Under the pieces are notes generated by a model that saw nothing but the letters and a program-made list of their open reading frames with translations, made no database searches and was not told the DNA's origin. From Gammaproteobacteria bacterium (GTDB lineage: Bacteria > Pseudomonadota > Gammaproteobacteria > Pseudomonadales > Cellvibrionaceae), in assembly GCA_004172865.1 (NCBI GenBank), contig SEBV01000003.1, positions 124,001 through 188,000 of the forward strand: a stretch of DNA of 64,000 bases, written 5' to 3'. The translations under genes were made by a program, and so were the position numbers. This document shows, piece by piece, positions 36,093 to 44,004 of this stretch; within the stretch, counting starts at the first letter, position 1; each line of letters begins with the position of its first letter.

Positions 36093-36106
36093 TATTACAC
36101 TGATAT

Positions 36107-36448
36107 TTATTCGCCCAAATTTGGATTAGGGATAAAACCACCAAAAGGGAATTGAGCTATTTTGTCGCTGCCGCCTTTTACTTCGCTGATTTTAGCGGGG
36201 CCTTCTTTTTCAACTTCGTCGATTCTCACAATGGCATGCATCGGAATGTAAGAGCGTTTCACGCCAGCAAATTCTTGCTTAAGTTTTTCTTCTGCGGGAT
36301 CAATCAACACCTGGCTACGTTCACCAAATACAAATTCTTCTACTTCAATAAAGCCATACATCTCACTTTGATAAATGGCGCTGGCGAACAACTCATAGAC
36401 TTGACTTTGGTTTAGGAAGATAACGCGGTAGACGGGTTTTACTGCCAT
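36107..36448 (-). CDS. DUF1820 family protein
   Basis: A 113-residue soluble protein that starts with KPVYRVIFLNQSQVYELFA and has the central GFIEVEEFVFGERSQVLIDP stretch of the DUF1820 family, which is widespread in gammaproteobacteria and has no known function. The Arg/Asp pattern VRIDEVEKEG and the Pro/Gly-rich C-terminus are also typical. It is a single-gene unit with its own terminator and a promoter of the type seen before metG, rhlE and prfB, which hints at a housekeeping role. Confidence 0.88.
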   Translation of the reverse strand: MAVKPVYRVIFLNQSQVYELFASAIYQSEMYGFIEVEEFVFGERSQVLIDPAEEKLKQEFAGVKRSYIPMHAIVRIDEVEKEGPAKISEVKGGSDKIAQFPFGGFIPNPNLGE

Positions 36449-36480
36449 AAGAATCTCTAGATAACCACTGGATATGTATT

Positions 36481-36503
36481 GGAAAAGGGCGCGCAGAATA
36501 CCA
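36481..36503 (-). promoter_or_regulatory. predicted DUF1820 promoter with GC-rich discriminator
   Basis: On the minus strand, extended -10 TGG-TATTCT (36495-36503) followed by GCGCGCCC and TTTT. It has no good -35. The match to the metG and rhlE promoters extends over about 20 bases. Confidence 0.55.
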
Positions 36504-36551
36504 TAATTAACTTGGATTCTCGCGCCCTCACACGATTTAAAAGGCCATTTT

Positions 36552-38069
36552 TTAGGCTTTTTTCGCCTGTACAGCCGGTGCCTTTAGAAACACAATCAAG
36601 GGTAAGGCAGATAGACTGATCCACATCATCAACCGGAAGTCTTGAAGGTAAGCCAAGGTAGACGCTTGCCGGGTAACTTCAGCATTTAGCGATACCAAGC
36701 CCTGCGTCGTGTGAATATTCCACATGCCGTTTTGCATGGCCTCCTTGAGCGGCAAGCTCAGGTCAGTTACGTAGTCAGCAAACGCAGCATGATTTTTTTG
36801 GACGTTTTGTTGAAGCTGACTGATTACTATCGAAATGCCGATACTGCTGCCGATATTTCGCGTCAAACTAAATAGGGCCGTTCCTTCGTTACGATAACGT
36901 TGATCCAAAGTGGAAAAGGTAATTGTCGACAAGGGAATGAACACGAAACCCAGACCAAAACCTTGAATCACGCTAGTACGAATGATGTCCCATTCGCTGA
37001 TATTTAAATCAAATAGCGTCATTTCCCACAGTGAAAGAGCTGTGAGCAACAAACCAAAAACAACTTGCTTACGCGGATCAATTTTGCCGGCGAGTTTACC
37101 CACAATCATCATTGCTATCATTACGCCGATTCCGCGCGGTGCCATTACCAAGCCCACATCTATAACCGGATAATTTAATAAATTTTGCAAAAATGGTGGC
37201 AGCAACGCCATAGTCGCCAGCAAAATAATGCCGACAATAAACATAAATATTAAGCCCATGGAAAAATTGCGATCTTTAAATAACGCGGGCTCAATAAACG
37301 GACTTTTATGCGTAAAAATATGCGTGATGAACCAATAGAATCCAAGCAGCACCAAAATTAATTCAATGACTATTTCATTGCTATGAAACCAATCCAAAAC
37401 TTCACCGCGGTCGAGCATCATTTGTAACGCACCGATGCCCAAACTCAAAAACGAAAAGCCCAACATGTCAAACCGACGCGCCTTATTAATCGGCGTTTCC
37501 TTTACGAATGCCAAAATACCTAAAAACGCTAAAATACCAAAAGGTAAATTGATATAAAAAACCCAGCGCCAACTGTAATACTCTGTTAGCCAACCACCTA
37601 AACTTGGGCCAAGTATGGGGCCGAGCATTACACCAACGCCCCACATCGCCATCGCAGAAGAATGTTTTTCTTTTGGATAAGTATCCAACAAAATCGCTTG
37701 TGAAAGCGGTACCAACGCGGCACCGAAAACACCTTGCAACAAACGGAATAAAACAATTTGCGGTAAATTTTGCGCGGCGCCGCATAACATGGATGTAATC
37801 GTAAAACCAACAACTGACCACAAAAATAATTTCTTCCGCCCGAAACGCTCAGAGAGAAAACCAGTCATGGGCAAAAAAATCGCAGATGCTACAATATAAG
37901 AGGTAAGCACCCACGAAATTTGATCTTGCGTTGCAGACATGCTGCCCTGCATGTGAGGCAATGCAACGTTCGCAATAGTCGTATCCAAGGCTTGCATAAT
38001 AGTGGCAAGCATCACCGACAAAGTGACGAAACCTTTATTGCCAAGCGATGATTTTTCTGAAGATACCAT
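36552..38069 (-). CDS. emrB: DHA2-family multidrug MFS transporter, EmrB-like
   Basis: Inner-membrane drug/proton antiporter with 14 predicted helices and 505 residues, as expected for EmrB. The N-terminal MLATIMQALDTTIANVALP, motif A-like GFLSERFGRKKLFL and motif C-like GVMLGPILGPSLGGWL are characteristic. It is the last gene of a minus-strand operon MarR regulator, EmrA, EmrB and should work with EmrA and a TolC-like channel encoded elsewhere. The gap to emrA is 49 bases. Confidence 0.92.
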   Translation of the reverse strand: MVSSEKSSLGNKGFVTLSVMLATIMQALDTTIANVALPHMQGSMSATQDQISWVLTSYIVASAIFLPMTGFLSERFGRKKLFLWSVVGFTITSMLCGAAQNLPQIVLFRLLQGVFGAALVPLSQAILLDTYPKEKHSSAMAMWGVGVMLGPILGPSLGGWLTEYYSWRWVFYINLPFGILAFLGILAFVKETPINKARRFDMLGFSFLSLGIGALQMMLDRGEVLDWFHSNEIVIELILVLLGFYWFITHIFTHKSPFIEPALFKDRNFSMGLIFMFIVGIILLATMALLPPFLQNLLNYPVIDVGLVMAPRGIGVMIAMMIVGKLAGKIDPRKQVVFGLLLTALSLWEMTLFDLNISEWDIIRTSVIQGFGLGFVFIPLSTITFSTLDQRYRNEGTALFSLTRNIGSSIGISIVISQLQQNVQKNHAAFADYVTDLSLPLKEAMQNGMWNIHTTQGLVSLNAEVTRQASTLAYLQDFRLMMWISLSALPLIVFLKAPAVQAKKA

Positions 38070-38118
38070 GAGTTAATTTCGCAAAAATAAACAAGCAAAA
38101 ATATAAAAGTGATGACAA

Positions 38119-39177
38119 CTAAATTGAAAATCCTAAAAGCTTACGTTTATGCCCGGTATCAATTTCAATTTGTGTACTCAAACCTGCTTGCAAAAGCGGC
38201 GCTGCATTATTTGGTTTAATAGCGATATTAATAGGCACGCGCTGCGCAATCTTCACCCAGTTACCGGTAGCGTTTTGTGCAGGAATTACCGAAAATTCTG
38301 CACCCGTTGCAGGGCTAAGGCTTTGGACTTCACCTTCCCATTTAACATCGGGATAAGTATCTATAGTGATATCAACTTTTTGCCCGGCACGAACATTGGT
38401 TAAATCTGTTTCAACAAAATTAGCTTCAATCCACAGGCGATCAGTCGCCACTAATTTCATCGTAATAGTGCCCACGTTAATGTATTCACCCAATTCGGGT
38501 GGACGAGTAACAATGCCGTTTTTAGTGGCATAAATTTTTGTGTGATCCAAATTTAATTGCGCTTGTTTCAATTCGGCAACTGCCGCCAAATAAGTAGGAT
38601 GTTGTTCAATAGACGAATCAACGGCGCCCGCCAAGGTTTCTTCGATACGTTTTAAATCTTGTTGCACACCTACAATTTGTTGCGCTGCAATTTTGCTTGT
38701 GTGCGTGACTTGATCATAAGATGCTTCGGCGACCAAATGTTTGGTCGCTAAATTGGCCTGGCGTTTTTGTTCTTGCTTTGCAAATTCGGAATTGGATTGT
38801 GCAACTTGCAAATCAGATTGACGCTCACGGTAAGTCGCCTTCAATGACGACAAATTAGTGCGCACTTCCGCTACTTTTGCTTCCGCTTTCGCCACGGCAA
38901 TTTTGTAAGGTTCGTCGTCAATGCTAAATAATAACTGCCCTGCTTTTACCAACTGATTTTCTTGTATAGCTCGGTCTACAACTGCACCAGCCACTTGACT
39001 GCTAACAGCAATTACATCAGCTTTTACATAGGCATTTTCGGTAGAGACATAACGCCCGCCTTTCATGTAAAAAATTAAGCCGATCACCGCAACGACTAAC
39101 GGCAACATTACCAATAACACTAAACGTTTTTTCGATGTTTCTTTTGCATCCACAGCGGGATGTTGTTCGGTACTCAT
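38119..39177 (-). CDS. emrA: EmrA-like HlyD-family efflux adaptor
   Basis: Periplasmic membrane fusion protein, 352 residues. A cytoplasmic leader and one transmembrane helix (about 18-38) are followed by a lipoyl half (YVSTENAYVKADVIAVSSQV), a long coiled-coil hairpin (about 95-205), the second lipoyl half and a beta-barrel. It matches EmrA in length and motif order. Its ATG overlaps the stop of the MarR gene by four bases (ATGA), which predicts coupled translation. Confidence 0.92.
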   Translation of the reverse strand: MSTEQHPAVDAKETSKKRLVLLVMLPLVVAVIGLIFYMKGGRYVSTENAYVKADVIAVSSQVAGAVVDRAIQENQLVKAGQLLFSIDDEPYKIAVAKAEAKVAEVRTNLSSLKATYRERQSDLQVAQSNSEFAKQEQKRQANLATKHLVAEASYDQVTHTSKIAAQQIVGVQQDLKRIEETLAGAVDSSIEQHPTYLAAVAELKQAQLNLDHTKIYATKNGIVTRPPELGEYINVGTITMKLVATDRLWIEANFVETDLTNVRAGQKVDITIDTYPDVKWEGEVQSLSPATGAEFSVIPAQNATGNWVKIAQRVPINIAIKPNNAAPLLQAGLSTQIEIDTGHKRKLLGFSI

Positions 39178-39665
39178 AAAGACTCCGTAATTGATGCGGT
39201 AGTGGATAACATACGGTCAAGGTTTTCGCGTACTTGATTCAAGCCTGCAAACAACGCAGTGATTTGCGCTTCGCTCAAACCCGTTAAAGCTTGCTGTTGG
39301 AATTCTCGGGATTTGTTCGCAAAAAATTCAATCGTCGGTTCAGCAGCCGGTAGTAAAAAAAGCTGAAAGGCTCTGCGATCTTTTGGATCTGCACGCCGCT
39401 CTACATAGCCAATCTCGGCAAGCTGATCGATCATGCGCGCGAGAGTTATGGGCTGAATATCCAAAAAATTTGCGAGATCCACCTGCCGAATCCCTTGATA
39501 ACGCGCAACTCCCAAAAGCGTTCGTGCCTGCGCGAGAGTTAAGGGGTAATCGTTCAGATAATCAGCGAACAATTTTCCCGTTAAACGCTTAATGTCAGCA
39601 ATTAGAAAACCCAAACTGGAGCGCTCGGGAATTAATTGATTAAGATCTGAAGATTGTTCACTCAT
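39174..39665 (-). CDS. MarR-family transcriptional regulator of the efflux operon
   Basis: A 163-residue winged-helix regulator. The HTH (GIRQVDLANFLDIQPITLARMID) and the wing with the conserved ADPKDRRAFQLFL are visible. It is the first gene of the operon with emrA and emrB and overlaps emrA. The perfect palindrome 25 bases upstream of its start, across the likely promoter, suggests autorepression relieved by a pump substrate, as known for EmrR/MarR. The ligand is unknown. Confidence 0.92.
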   Translation of the reverse strand: MSEQSSDLNQLIPERSSLGFLIADIKRLTGKLFADYLNDYPLTLAQARTLLGVARYQGIRQVDLANFLDIQPITLARMIDQLAEIGYVERRADPKDRRAFQLFLLPAAEPTIEFFANKSREFQQQALTGLSEAQITALFAGLNQVRENLDRMLSTTASITESL

Positions 39666-39690
39666 ACGCTAACCCTACTATGTGTTACAT

Positions 39691-39715
39691 ATATAGTAAG
39701 CAATACTTACTATAT
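39691..39715. promoter_or_regulatory. predicted MarR-family operator
   Basis: Perfect ten-base arms ATATAGTAAG and CTTACTATAT around CAATA, just upstream of the MarR-emrAB operon. On the minus strand it contains TATAGT-like -10 sequences, so bound repressor would block the polymerase. Confidence 0.75.
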
Positions 39716-39776
39716 TTACAAAGTAATATTTTGTTCGATAAACGTTTGTATAACGAGTTTTTGGTTCTAGGAGTAA

Positions 39777-40271
39777 TTAAGAATGTGTATTGAAGGATAT
39801 AAATCGAAGCAAGCGTAATGGCAGCAAACTCAAGCTAATCACTGCGACAGTTGACGACATATCCAGCCAACTGTGGTAATTGAGTGAATACATGAGGGCG
39901 CCGTAGAGAAGTAAGCTGAGCGTGATACTGGCTTTATAAAGTGCTGACTTCTTGCGACCGAGAACTACAGCGAGTGCAAACGCGATTGCAGAATGGGTCG
40001 AATAATCAAGCGCAAAAAGCGCCCATAAACCTGTGTAGATATCGATAAACATCCATAAATAGACAACGAAGATTGCGTAAATCAGTATCGCCAACTGAAG
40101 TTTTAGTGCGTTGCCTCTAACCGATAAAACTGAAAATAACGCCATCAACAGTAGAACAGGCGTGTAAATATCAGCGATCACGGCTAAAACCTGACTAACA
40201 TTGGGAGATAATTGCATTGATGACCGTGGCATCCGTGTATGAAGAAGCTTATCAACGCTACACTTTATCAT
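39777..40271 (-). CDS. predicted integral membrane protein of unknown function
   Basis: A protein of up to 164 residues with about four transmembrane helices (near 28-48, 57-80, 90-106 and 112-160). I do not recognise the family. A DYSTHSAIAFALAVVLG stretch faintly resembles a PAP2 phosphatase motif, but the remaining catalytic motifs are not visible. The start is uncertain: Met14 and Met19 are alternatives to the first Met. It is divergent from the helicase gene and lies upstream of the MarR operon on the same strand. Confidence 0.6.
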   Translation of the reverse strand: MIKCSVDKLLHTRMPRSSMQLSPNVSQVLAVIADIYTPVLLLMALFSVLSVRGNALKLQLAILIYAIFVVYLWMFIDIYTGLWALFALDYSTHSAIAFALAVVLGRKKSALYKASITLSLLLYGALMYSLNYHSWLDMSSTVAVISLSLLPLRLLRFISFNTHS

Positions 40272-40339
40272 CGCGATGCATGACTATCGCAGCTTAAATA
40301 ACCTGAATAATGATGAAACAAATTAGTCCTACCGCAAGC

Positions 40340-40362
40340 TGGTATACTGCGCGTCCTTTTTG
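40340..40362 (+). promoter_or_regulatory. predicted rhlE promoter with GC-rich discriminator
   Basis: Extended -10 TGG-TATACT (40340-40348) followed by GCGCGTCC and a five-base T-run. No convincing -35 at 16-18 bases. Nearly identical in layout to the metG and DUF1820 promoters. Confidence 0.55.
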
Positions 40363-40385
40363 TCGTTAAACCAATCGATACAGCT

Positions 40386-41696
40386 ATGAATTTTGCTTCT
40401 CTGGGCCTCGCACCCGAACTATTACATGCCATTAAAGTCATCGGCTACCAACAGATGACGCCGATCCAGCAACAGGCAATTCCAGTGGCGCGTCGCGGTA
40501 GCGACATGCTTGCCACCGCACAAACTGGAACCGGCAAAACTGCTGCCTACGCCCTACCGCTATTGCAACAAATGGTCGATAAGCCCAAAACACCAGAACC
40601 TTTCAACGCCCGCATGCTTGTACTTGCACCCACACGCGAGCTGGTGCAACAAGTGGCAGAGAGTATTCAACAACTCTCGCAGTTTCTGAATTTTAAAGTA
40701 GCGACCGTGTATGGCGGCGTAAAAGTGACGAGTCAGGCAAGTAAACTGCGTTCAGGCGTGGATATTCTGGTTGCAACGCCAGGCCGATTGCTTGAACACG
40801 TTGAACTTGGCAATATCAATTTGGCTAAAGTGGAGTTCGCGGTTCTGGATGAAGCCGACCGCATGCTGGACATGGGTTTTGTGAACGATATTCATAAACT
40901 TCTCACCAGCATCGTCCGCAAACATCAAACTCTATTTTTCTCTGCCACCAGCTCCCCCTTGGTTACCAATCTAGCCAAACAAGCGATGAACAAGCCAACT
41001 ATCGTGGCCGTCTCAAAGCGCAATGCAGTTGCCGAAACTATCGAGCACGTGGTTTATCCGGTTGATGACGCGCGTAAGTATGAGCTGTTTGTCCACCTTT
41101 TGCGCTCGCAAAATTGGTATCAGGTGATGGCTTTTAGCAGTACGCGTGAGGAAGCTGACAAGCTTATCGCTGCACTGAAAGAAGATAATGTGGATGCTGC
41201 GGTTATTCACAGCGAAAAAACCCAAGGCTCGCGCCGCCGCGCCCTGCAAGATTTTAAAGATGGAAAATTACAGGTTCTGGTAGCCACTGAAGTTGCCGCG
41301 CGTGGTCTGGATATTCAGGGCCTGGATTTCGTGGTGAATTTAAATCTGCCGTTCTTCACAGAAGATTATGTTCACCGAATTGGCCGTACAGGTCGTGCCG
41401 GCGCAAAAGGCACCGCGATTTCATTGGTATCGCCCGCCGAAGAATACAAACTTACGTTGATTGAAGATTTGGTAGGCAGCAAAATTAAACGCGTGCGCGT
41501 GAAAGGTTTTGATGTCACCGAATCGCCACCGATCAATCAACGCAAAGTTCGCGCTACACCAGCTCCTAAAAAACCAGTGAGCCGCGCTGATTCGCCCGCA
41601 AAAGTTCGACGCGGTGCGAGTAAAACTGTAAACGCTCCTACGAAAAAGATTTACCCCAAAAAGCCAAGCTCAACCAAGCCAAGTACACCGAAATAA
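40386..41696 (+). CDS. rhlE: DEAD-box RNA helicase, RhlE-like
   Basis: ATP-dependent RNA helicase, 436 residues. The Q motif (GYQQMTPIQQQAIP), motif I AQTGTGKT, Ia PTRELVQQ, Ib TPGRLLEH, II DEAD, III SAT, V ATEVAARGLDI and VI HRIGRTGRAG are all present. The C-terminal ~60 residues are a basic, Pro/Ser/Lys-rich tail (PKKPSSTKPST) typical of RhlE-type proteins that act on ribosome assembly or mRNA decay. No ribosome-binding site is obvious. A strong terminator follows. The exact RhlE subgroup is inferred. Confidence 0.9.
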   Translation: MNFASLGLAPELLHAIKVIGYQQMTPIQQQAIPVARRGSDMLATAQTGTGKTAAYALPLLQQMVDKPKTPEPFNARMLVLAPTRELVQQVAESIQQLSQFLNFKVATVYGGVKVTSQASKLRSGVDILVATPGRLLEHVELGNINLAKVEFAVLDEADRMLDMGFVNDIHKLLTSIVRKHQTLFFSATSSPLVTNLAKQAMNKPTIVAVSKRNAVAETIEHVVYPVDDARKYELFVHLLRSQNWYQVMAFSSTREEADKLIAALKEDNVDAAVIHSEKTQGSRRRALQDFKDGKLQVLVATEVAARGLDIQGLDFVVNLNLPFFTEDYVHRIGRTGRAGAKGTAISLVSPAEEYKLTLIEDLVGSKIKRVRVKGFDVTESPPINQRKVRATPAPKKPVSRADSPAKVRRGASKTVNAPTKKIYPKKPSSTKPSTPK

Positions 41697-41750
41697 GAGC
41701 GAGCTAATTAAGATCGACGCTATTTATTAAAAATCGAGCCCGCTAACGTA

Positions 41751-41785
41751 AAAAGCCGCCAGAGTGAACATTGGCGGCTTTTTTA
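41751..41785. terminator. bidirectional rho-independent terminator
   Basis: Arms AAGCCGCCA and TGGCGGCTT with a 10-base loop, followed on the plus strand by a T-run and preceded by an A-run. It separates the convergent rhlE and DUF6172 genes. Confidence 0.88.
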
Positions 41786-41825
41786 TGTGTGAGCTTTTTA
41801 TGTGCGACTAATAGATAGCCAACGA

Positions 41826-42155
41826 CTAGTCATCCAGATCTTCATCATAGTCGTCTATCGAATCATCGCGTTCACGCGGAGTGCGAACTGCCGCGCGCGC
41901 CAAAACCTCCACATAAAAACTATCGCCGCCTGATTTTGAAATCGCATCCATTTGCTTGGTAATCTCACCCAAATGCAAGGTTTCAGCAGTTTCGGCAGTC
42001 ACACCAAATTTGCAATCAAACGCCCAATAATTCGCACCTTGAGGCAAGGTTTTGCGCTTTTCACGCTTAACGTATTTACGCACTTCGTGCTTGATGGCAT
42101 CCAGTAAGCGGTCGCTGTTTTTACCTTCAACATGGAGCTTAAACGTCTTTTTCAT
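41826..42155 (-). CDS. DUF6172 family protein
   Basis: A 109-residue soluble protein. The KHEVRKYVKREKRKTLPQG stretch, the aromatic WAFDCKFG and the SFYVEVLARAA segment fit DUF6172, a small gammaproteobacterial family of unknown function. The C-terminus is very acidic (DDSIDDYDEDLDD). Basic N-terminal and acidic C-terminal halves could mean a nucleic-acid or ribosome contact, but that is a guess. It is a single gene with a housekeeping-type promoter about 85 bases upstream. Confidence 0.82.
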   Translation of the reverse strand: MKKTFKLHVEGKNSDRLLDAIKHEVRKYVKREKRKTLPQGANYWAFDCKFGVTAETAETLHLGEITKQMDAISKSGGDSFYVEVLARAAVRTPRERDDSIDDYDEDLDD

Positions 42156-42226
42156 GAGTTACCTTTTGATGTCATTCTTTCATTTTCAAAGCGAGCATGC
42201 CGCATATGGCGCGACAGAATAAATGT

Positions 42227-42247
42227 AAAACGGCGCGCATCTTACCA
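42227..42247 (-). promoter_or_regulatory. predicted DUF6172 promoter with GC-rich discriminator
   Basis: On the minus strand, extended -10 TGG-TAAGAT (42239-42247) followed by GCGCGCC, G and TTTT. It has the same layout as the metG, rhlE and DUF1820 promoters. Confidence 0.5.
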
Positions 42248-42440
42248 CGTGGGCAAATTGTGCGCAGGCAATAATTAGCGAGTTAAATGGAGGCATGCTT
42301 GGTAGTTAGACTATGCGGCCAACAGGAACCAAATAAAATAAGTAACGCTGAATCCAAACTCGCGAAAAAAACGTCCTAAGAATAAGCTTTCATAACGCAC
42401 GCAGAAAATATAAAAATATACATACGATTAAGGAAATATT

Positions 42441-43700
42441 ATGGGAAGTGTAAGCACTCTACGCAACATACCTACTGCGCCACTGCTAGCAACACAGCCA
42501 CGCATTCTTACAATTGATGTGTTACGCGGTTTAGCATTGTTCGGCATCCTCTACGCACATATGATTTTTTGGTATTCCGCTGGCCCCTTGCCAGAGAATG
42601 TTTACAAAGCCTATTTCAACATTTCCAGCGGAATTGCCATAGGCCTTCATATGTTATTTTTTAACGCGAAATTTTTTTCGCTATTTTCATTTTTATTTGG
42701 GTTGAGTTTCTACATTCAAATACAGTGCCTCGCCGCCAAACACGACAATGTAGTTTTACGTTTTGGTTGGCGGTTATTTATTCTCGGCATAATTGGATTA
42801 ATTCATCATGCATTCTGGCAAGCCGATATTCTAACAATTTACGTTCCACTCGGCTTTATTTTGCTGTTTGCTCGCAACCTCAGCAATAAAACAATTTTTA
42901 TTTTGGGGGCATTATTCATATTAAACATCCCTACAAAAATCATCGAAGCTATTTCTATTGCCACTCAAGGAACTATTGAATTTATCCCAAACAATTTTGT
43001 GAAGGATGGCGCGGCTTATTTTATCGTTATGAACGAAGCATCACTTCACGATGTGATATTACACAATATTTATGCAAGTAAAGAAAAGCTGGACTTCCAA
43101 CTTAGCTCGGGTCGTCTATTTATTACGTTTGGATTCTTTTTACTAGGCACGCTCGCAGGGCGATTAAAGTGGTTTGACGATATAGAAAAATCCAAAGAAT
43201 TCTTTAAGAATTTATGGAAAAAAATCGGAATATTTTTAATCTTCTTAATAGTAGTTGGAGCTATTTTTGGCATAACTGTAAACGTCCTCTCAATCGACAT
43301 GAAAAATTCAAACTGGTTGCGTTGGTTTACAGGTTATTTGGTCGACGCGTTTAATAGTGGCCTAACCATTTTTTATATCGCAAGCGTCACGTTATTAATG
43401 TTGAAACCAAAATGGCACAACCGTTTAGCACCTCTCTCTTATGTGGGAAAAATGGCCCTAACCTCATATTTAATCCAAACGTTATTTGGTGTGCTTATAT
43501 TCTTCCATTTTGGTTTGGGCTTATTTTTAAAAACATCACCTGCAATTAATATCGTAATTTGCTACTTAATATTTGGTTTACAAATTGTATTTTGTAAATA
43601 TTGGCTACGACGGTTTAATTATGGTCCAGTTGAGTGGTTGTGGCGGTCGGGGACTTATTTGAAATGGCAACCTTTGTTGAAGAAAAATTCCCAATCGTAG
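42441..43700 (+). CDS. DUF418 family integral membrane protein, YeiB-like
   Basis: A 419-residue polytopic membrane protein with about ten helices. The N-terminal ILTIDVLRGLALFGILYAHM is the typical DUF418/YeiB entry, and the C-terminal YVGKMALTSYLIQTLFGVLI and PVEWLWR are also diagnostic. The family may be related to membrane acyltransferases, but its activity is unproven. AAGGAAA stands before the ATG. It is followed by a palindromic stretch without a T-run, then by the large secreted protein gene on the same strand. Confidence 0.88.
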   Translation: MGSVSTLRNIPTAPLLATQPRILTIDVLRGLALFGILYAHMIFWYSAGPLPENVYKAYFNISSGIAIGLHMLFFNAKFFSLFSFLFGLSFYIQIQCLAAKHDNVVLRFGWRLFILGIIGLIHHAFWQADILTIYVPLGFILLFARNLSNKTIFILGALFILNIPTKIIEAISIATQGTIEFIPNNFVKDGAAYFIVMNEASLHDVILHNIYASKEKLDFQLSSGRLFITFGFFLLGTLAGRLKWFDDIEKSKEFFKNLWKKIGIFLIFLIVVGAIFGITVNVLSIDMKNSNWLRWFTGYLVDAFNSGLTIFYIASVTLLMLKPKWHNRLAPLSYVGKMALTSYLIQTLFGVLIFFHFGLGLFLKTSPAINIVICYLIFGLQIVFCKYWLRRFNYGPVEWLWRSGTYLKWQPLLKKNSQS

Positions 43701-44004
43701 AAATTTTTAAATGAGCATGGACTTCTTAATTAACAACATATGTTGGGGCTTTTTACAAACCCAACATATTCACTCTCCTGACAGGAAATTTAAAGTATTA
43801 CTATAAAAGTAATTCCCACCAAAGATTTAGCACTTTAGTTTTGTAACTCTCGGTGCAAATATGATTAGTTCTAAAAGTAATACCCTATCGTTACCAATGA
43901 GGAAATCTTCAGCACAACGACTTTTTTGAGTGGTTAATTAAGCGTCAAAGATGATAAACTTACCTGCAAATTATTGTTCTTTGATCACTAACTACGGAGC
44001 CTTT
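43701..44004. other. intergenic region with a hairpin after the DUF418 gene
   Basis: The stretch contains CAACATATGTTG (43734-43745) and a hairpin with arms ATATGTTGGG and CCCAACATAT (43738-43769) whose loop is T-rich. No T-run follows, so termination would be inefficient. The remainder should hold the promoter of the large secreted protein. I see no coding frame or RNA gene. Confidence 0.5.
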
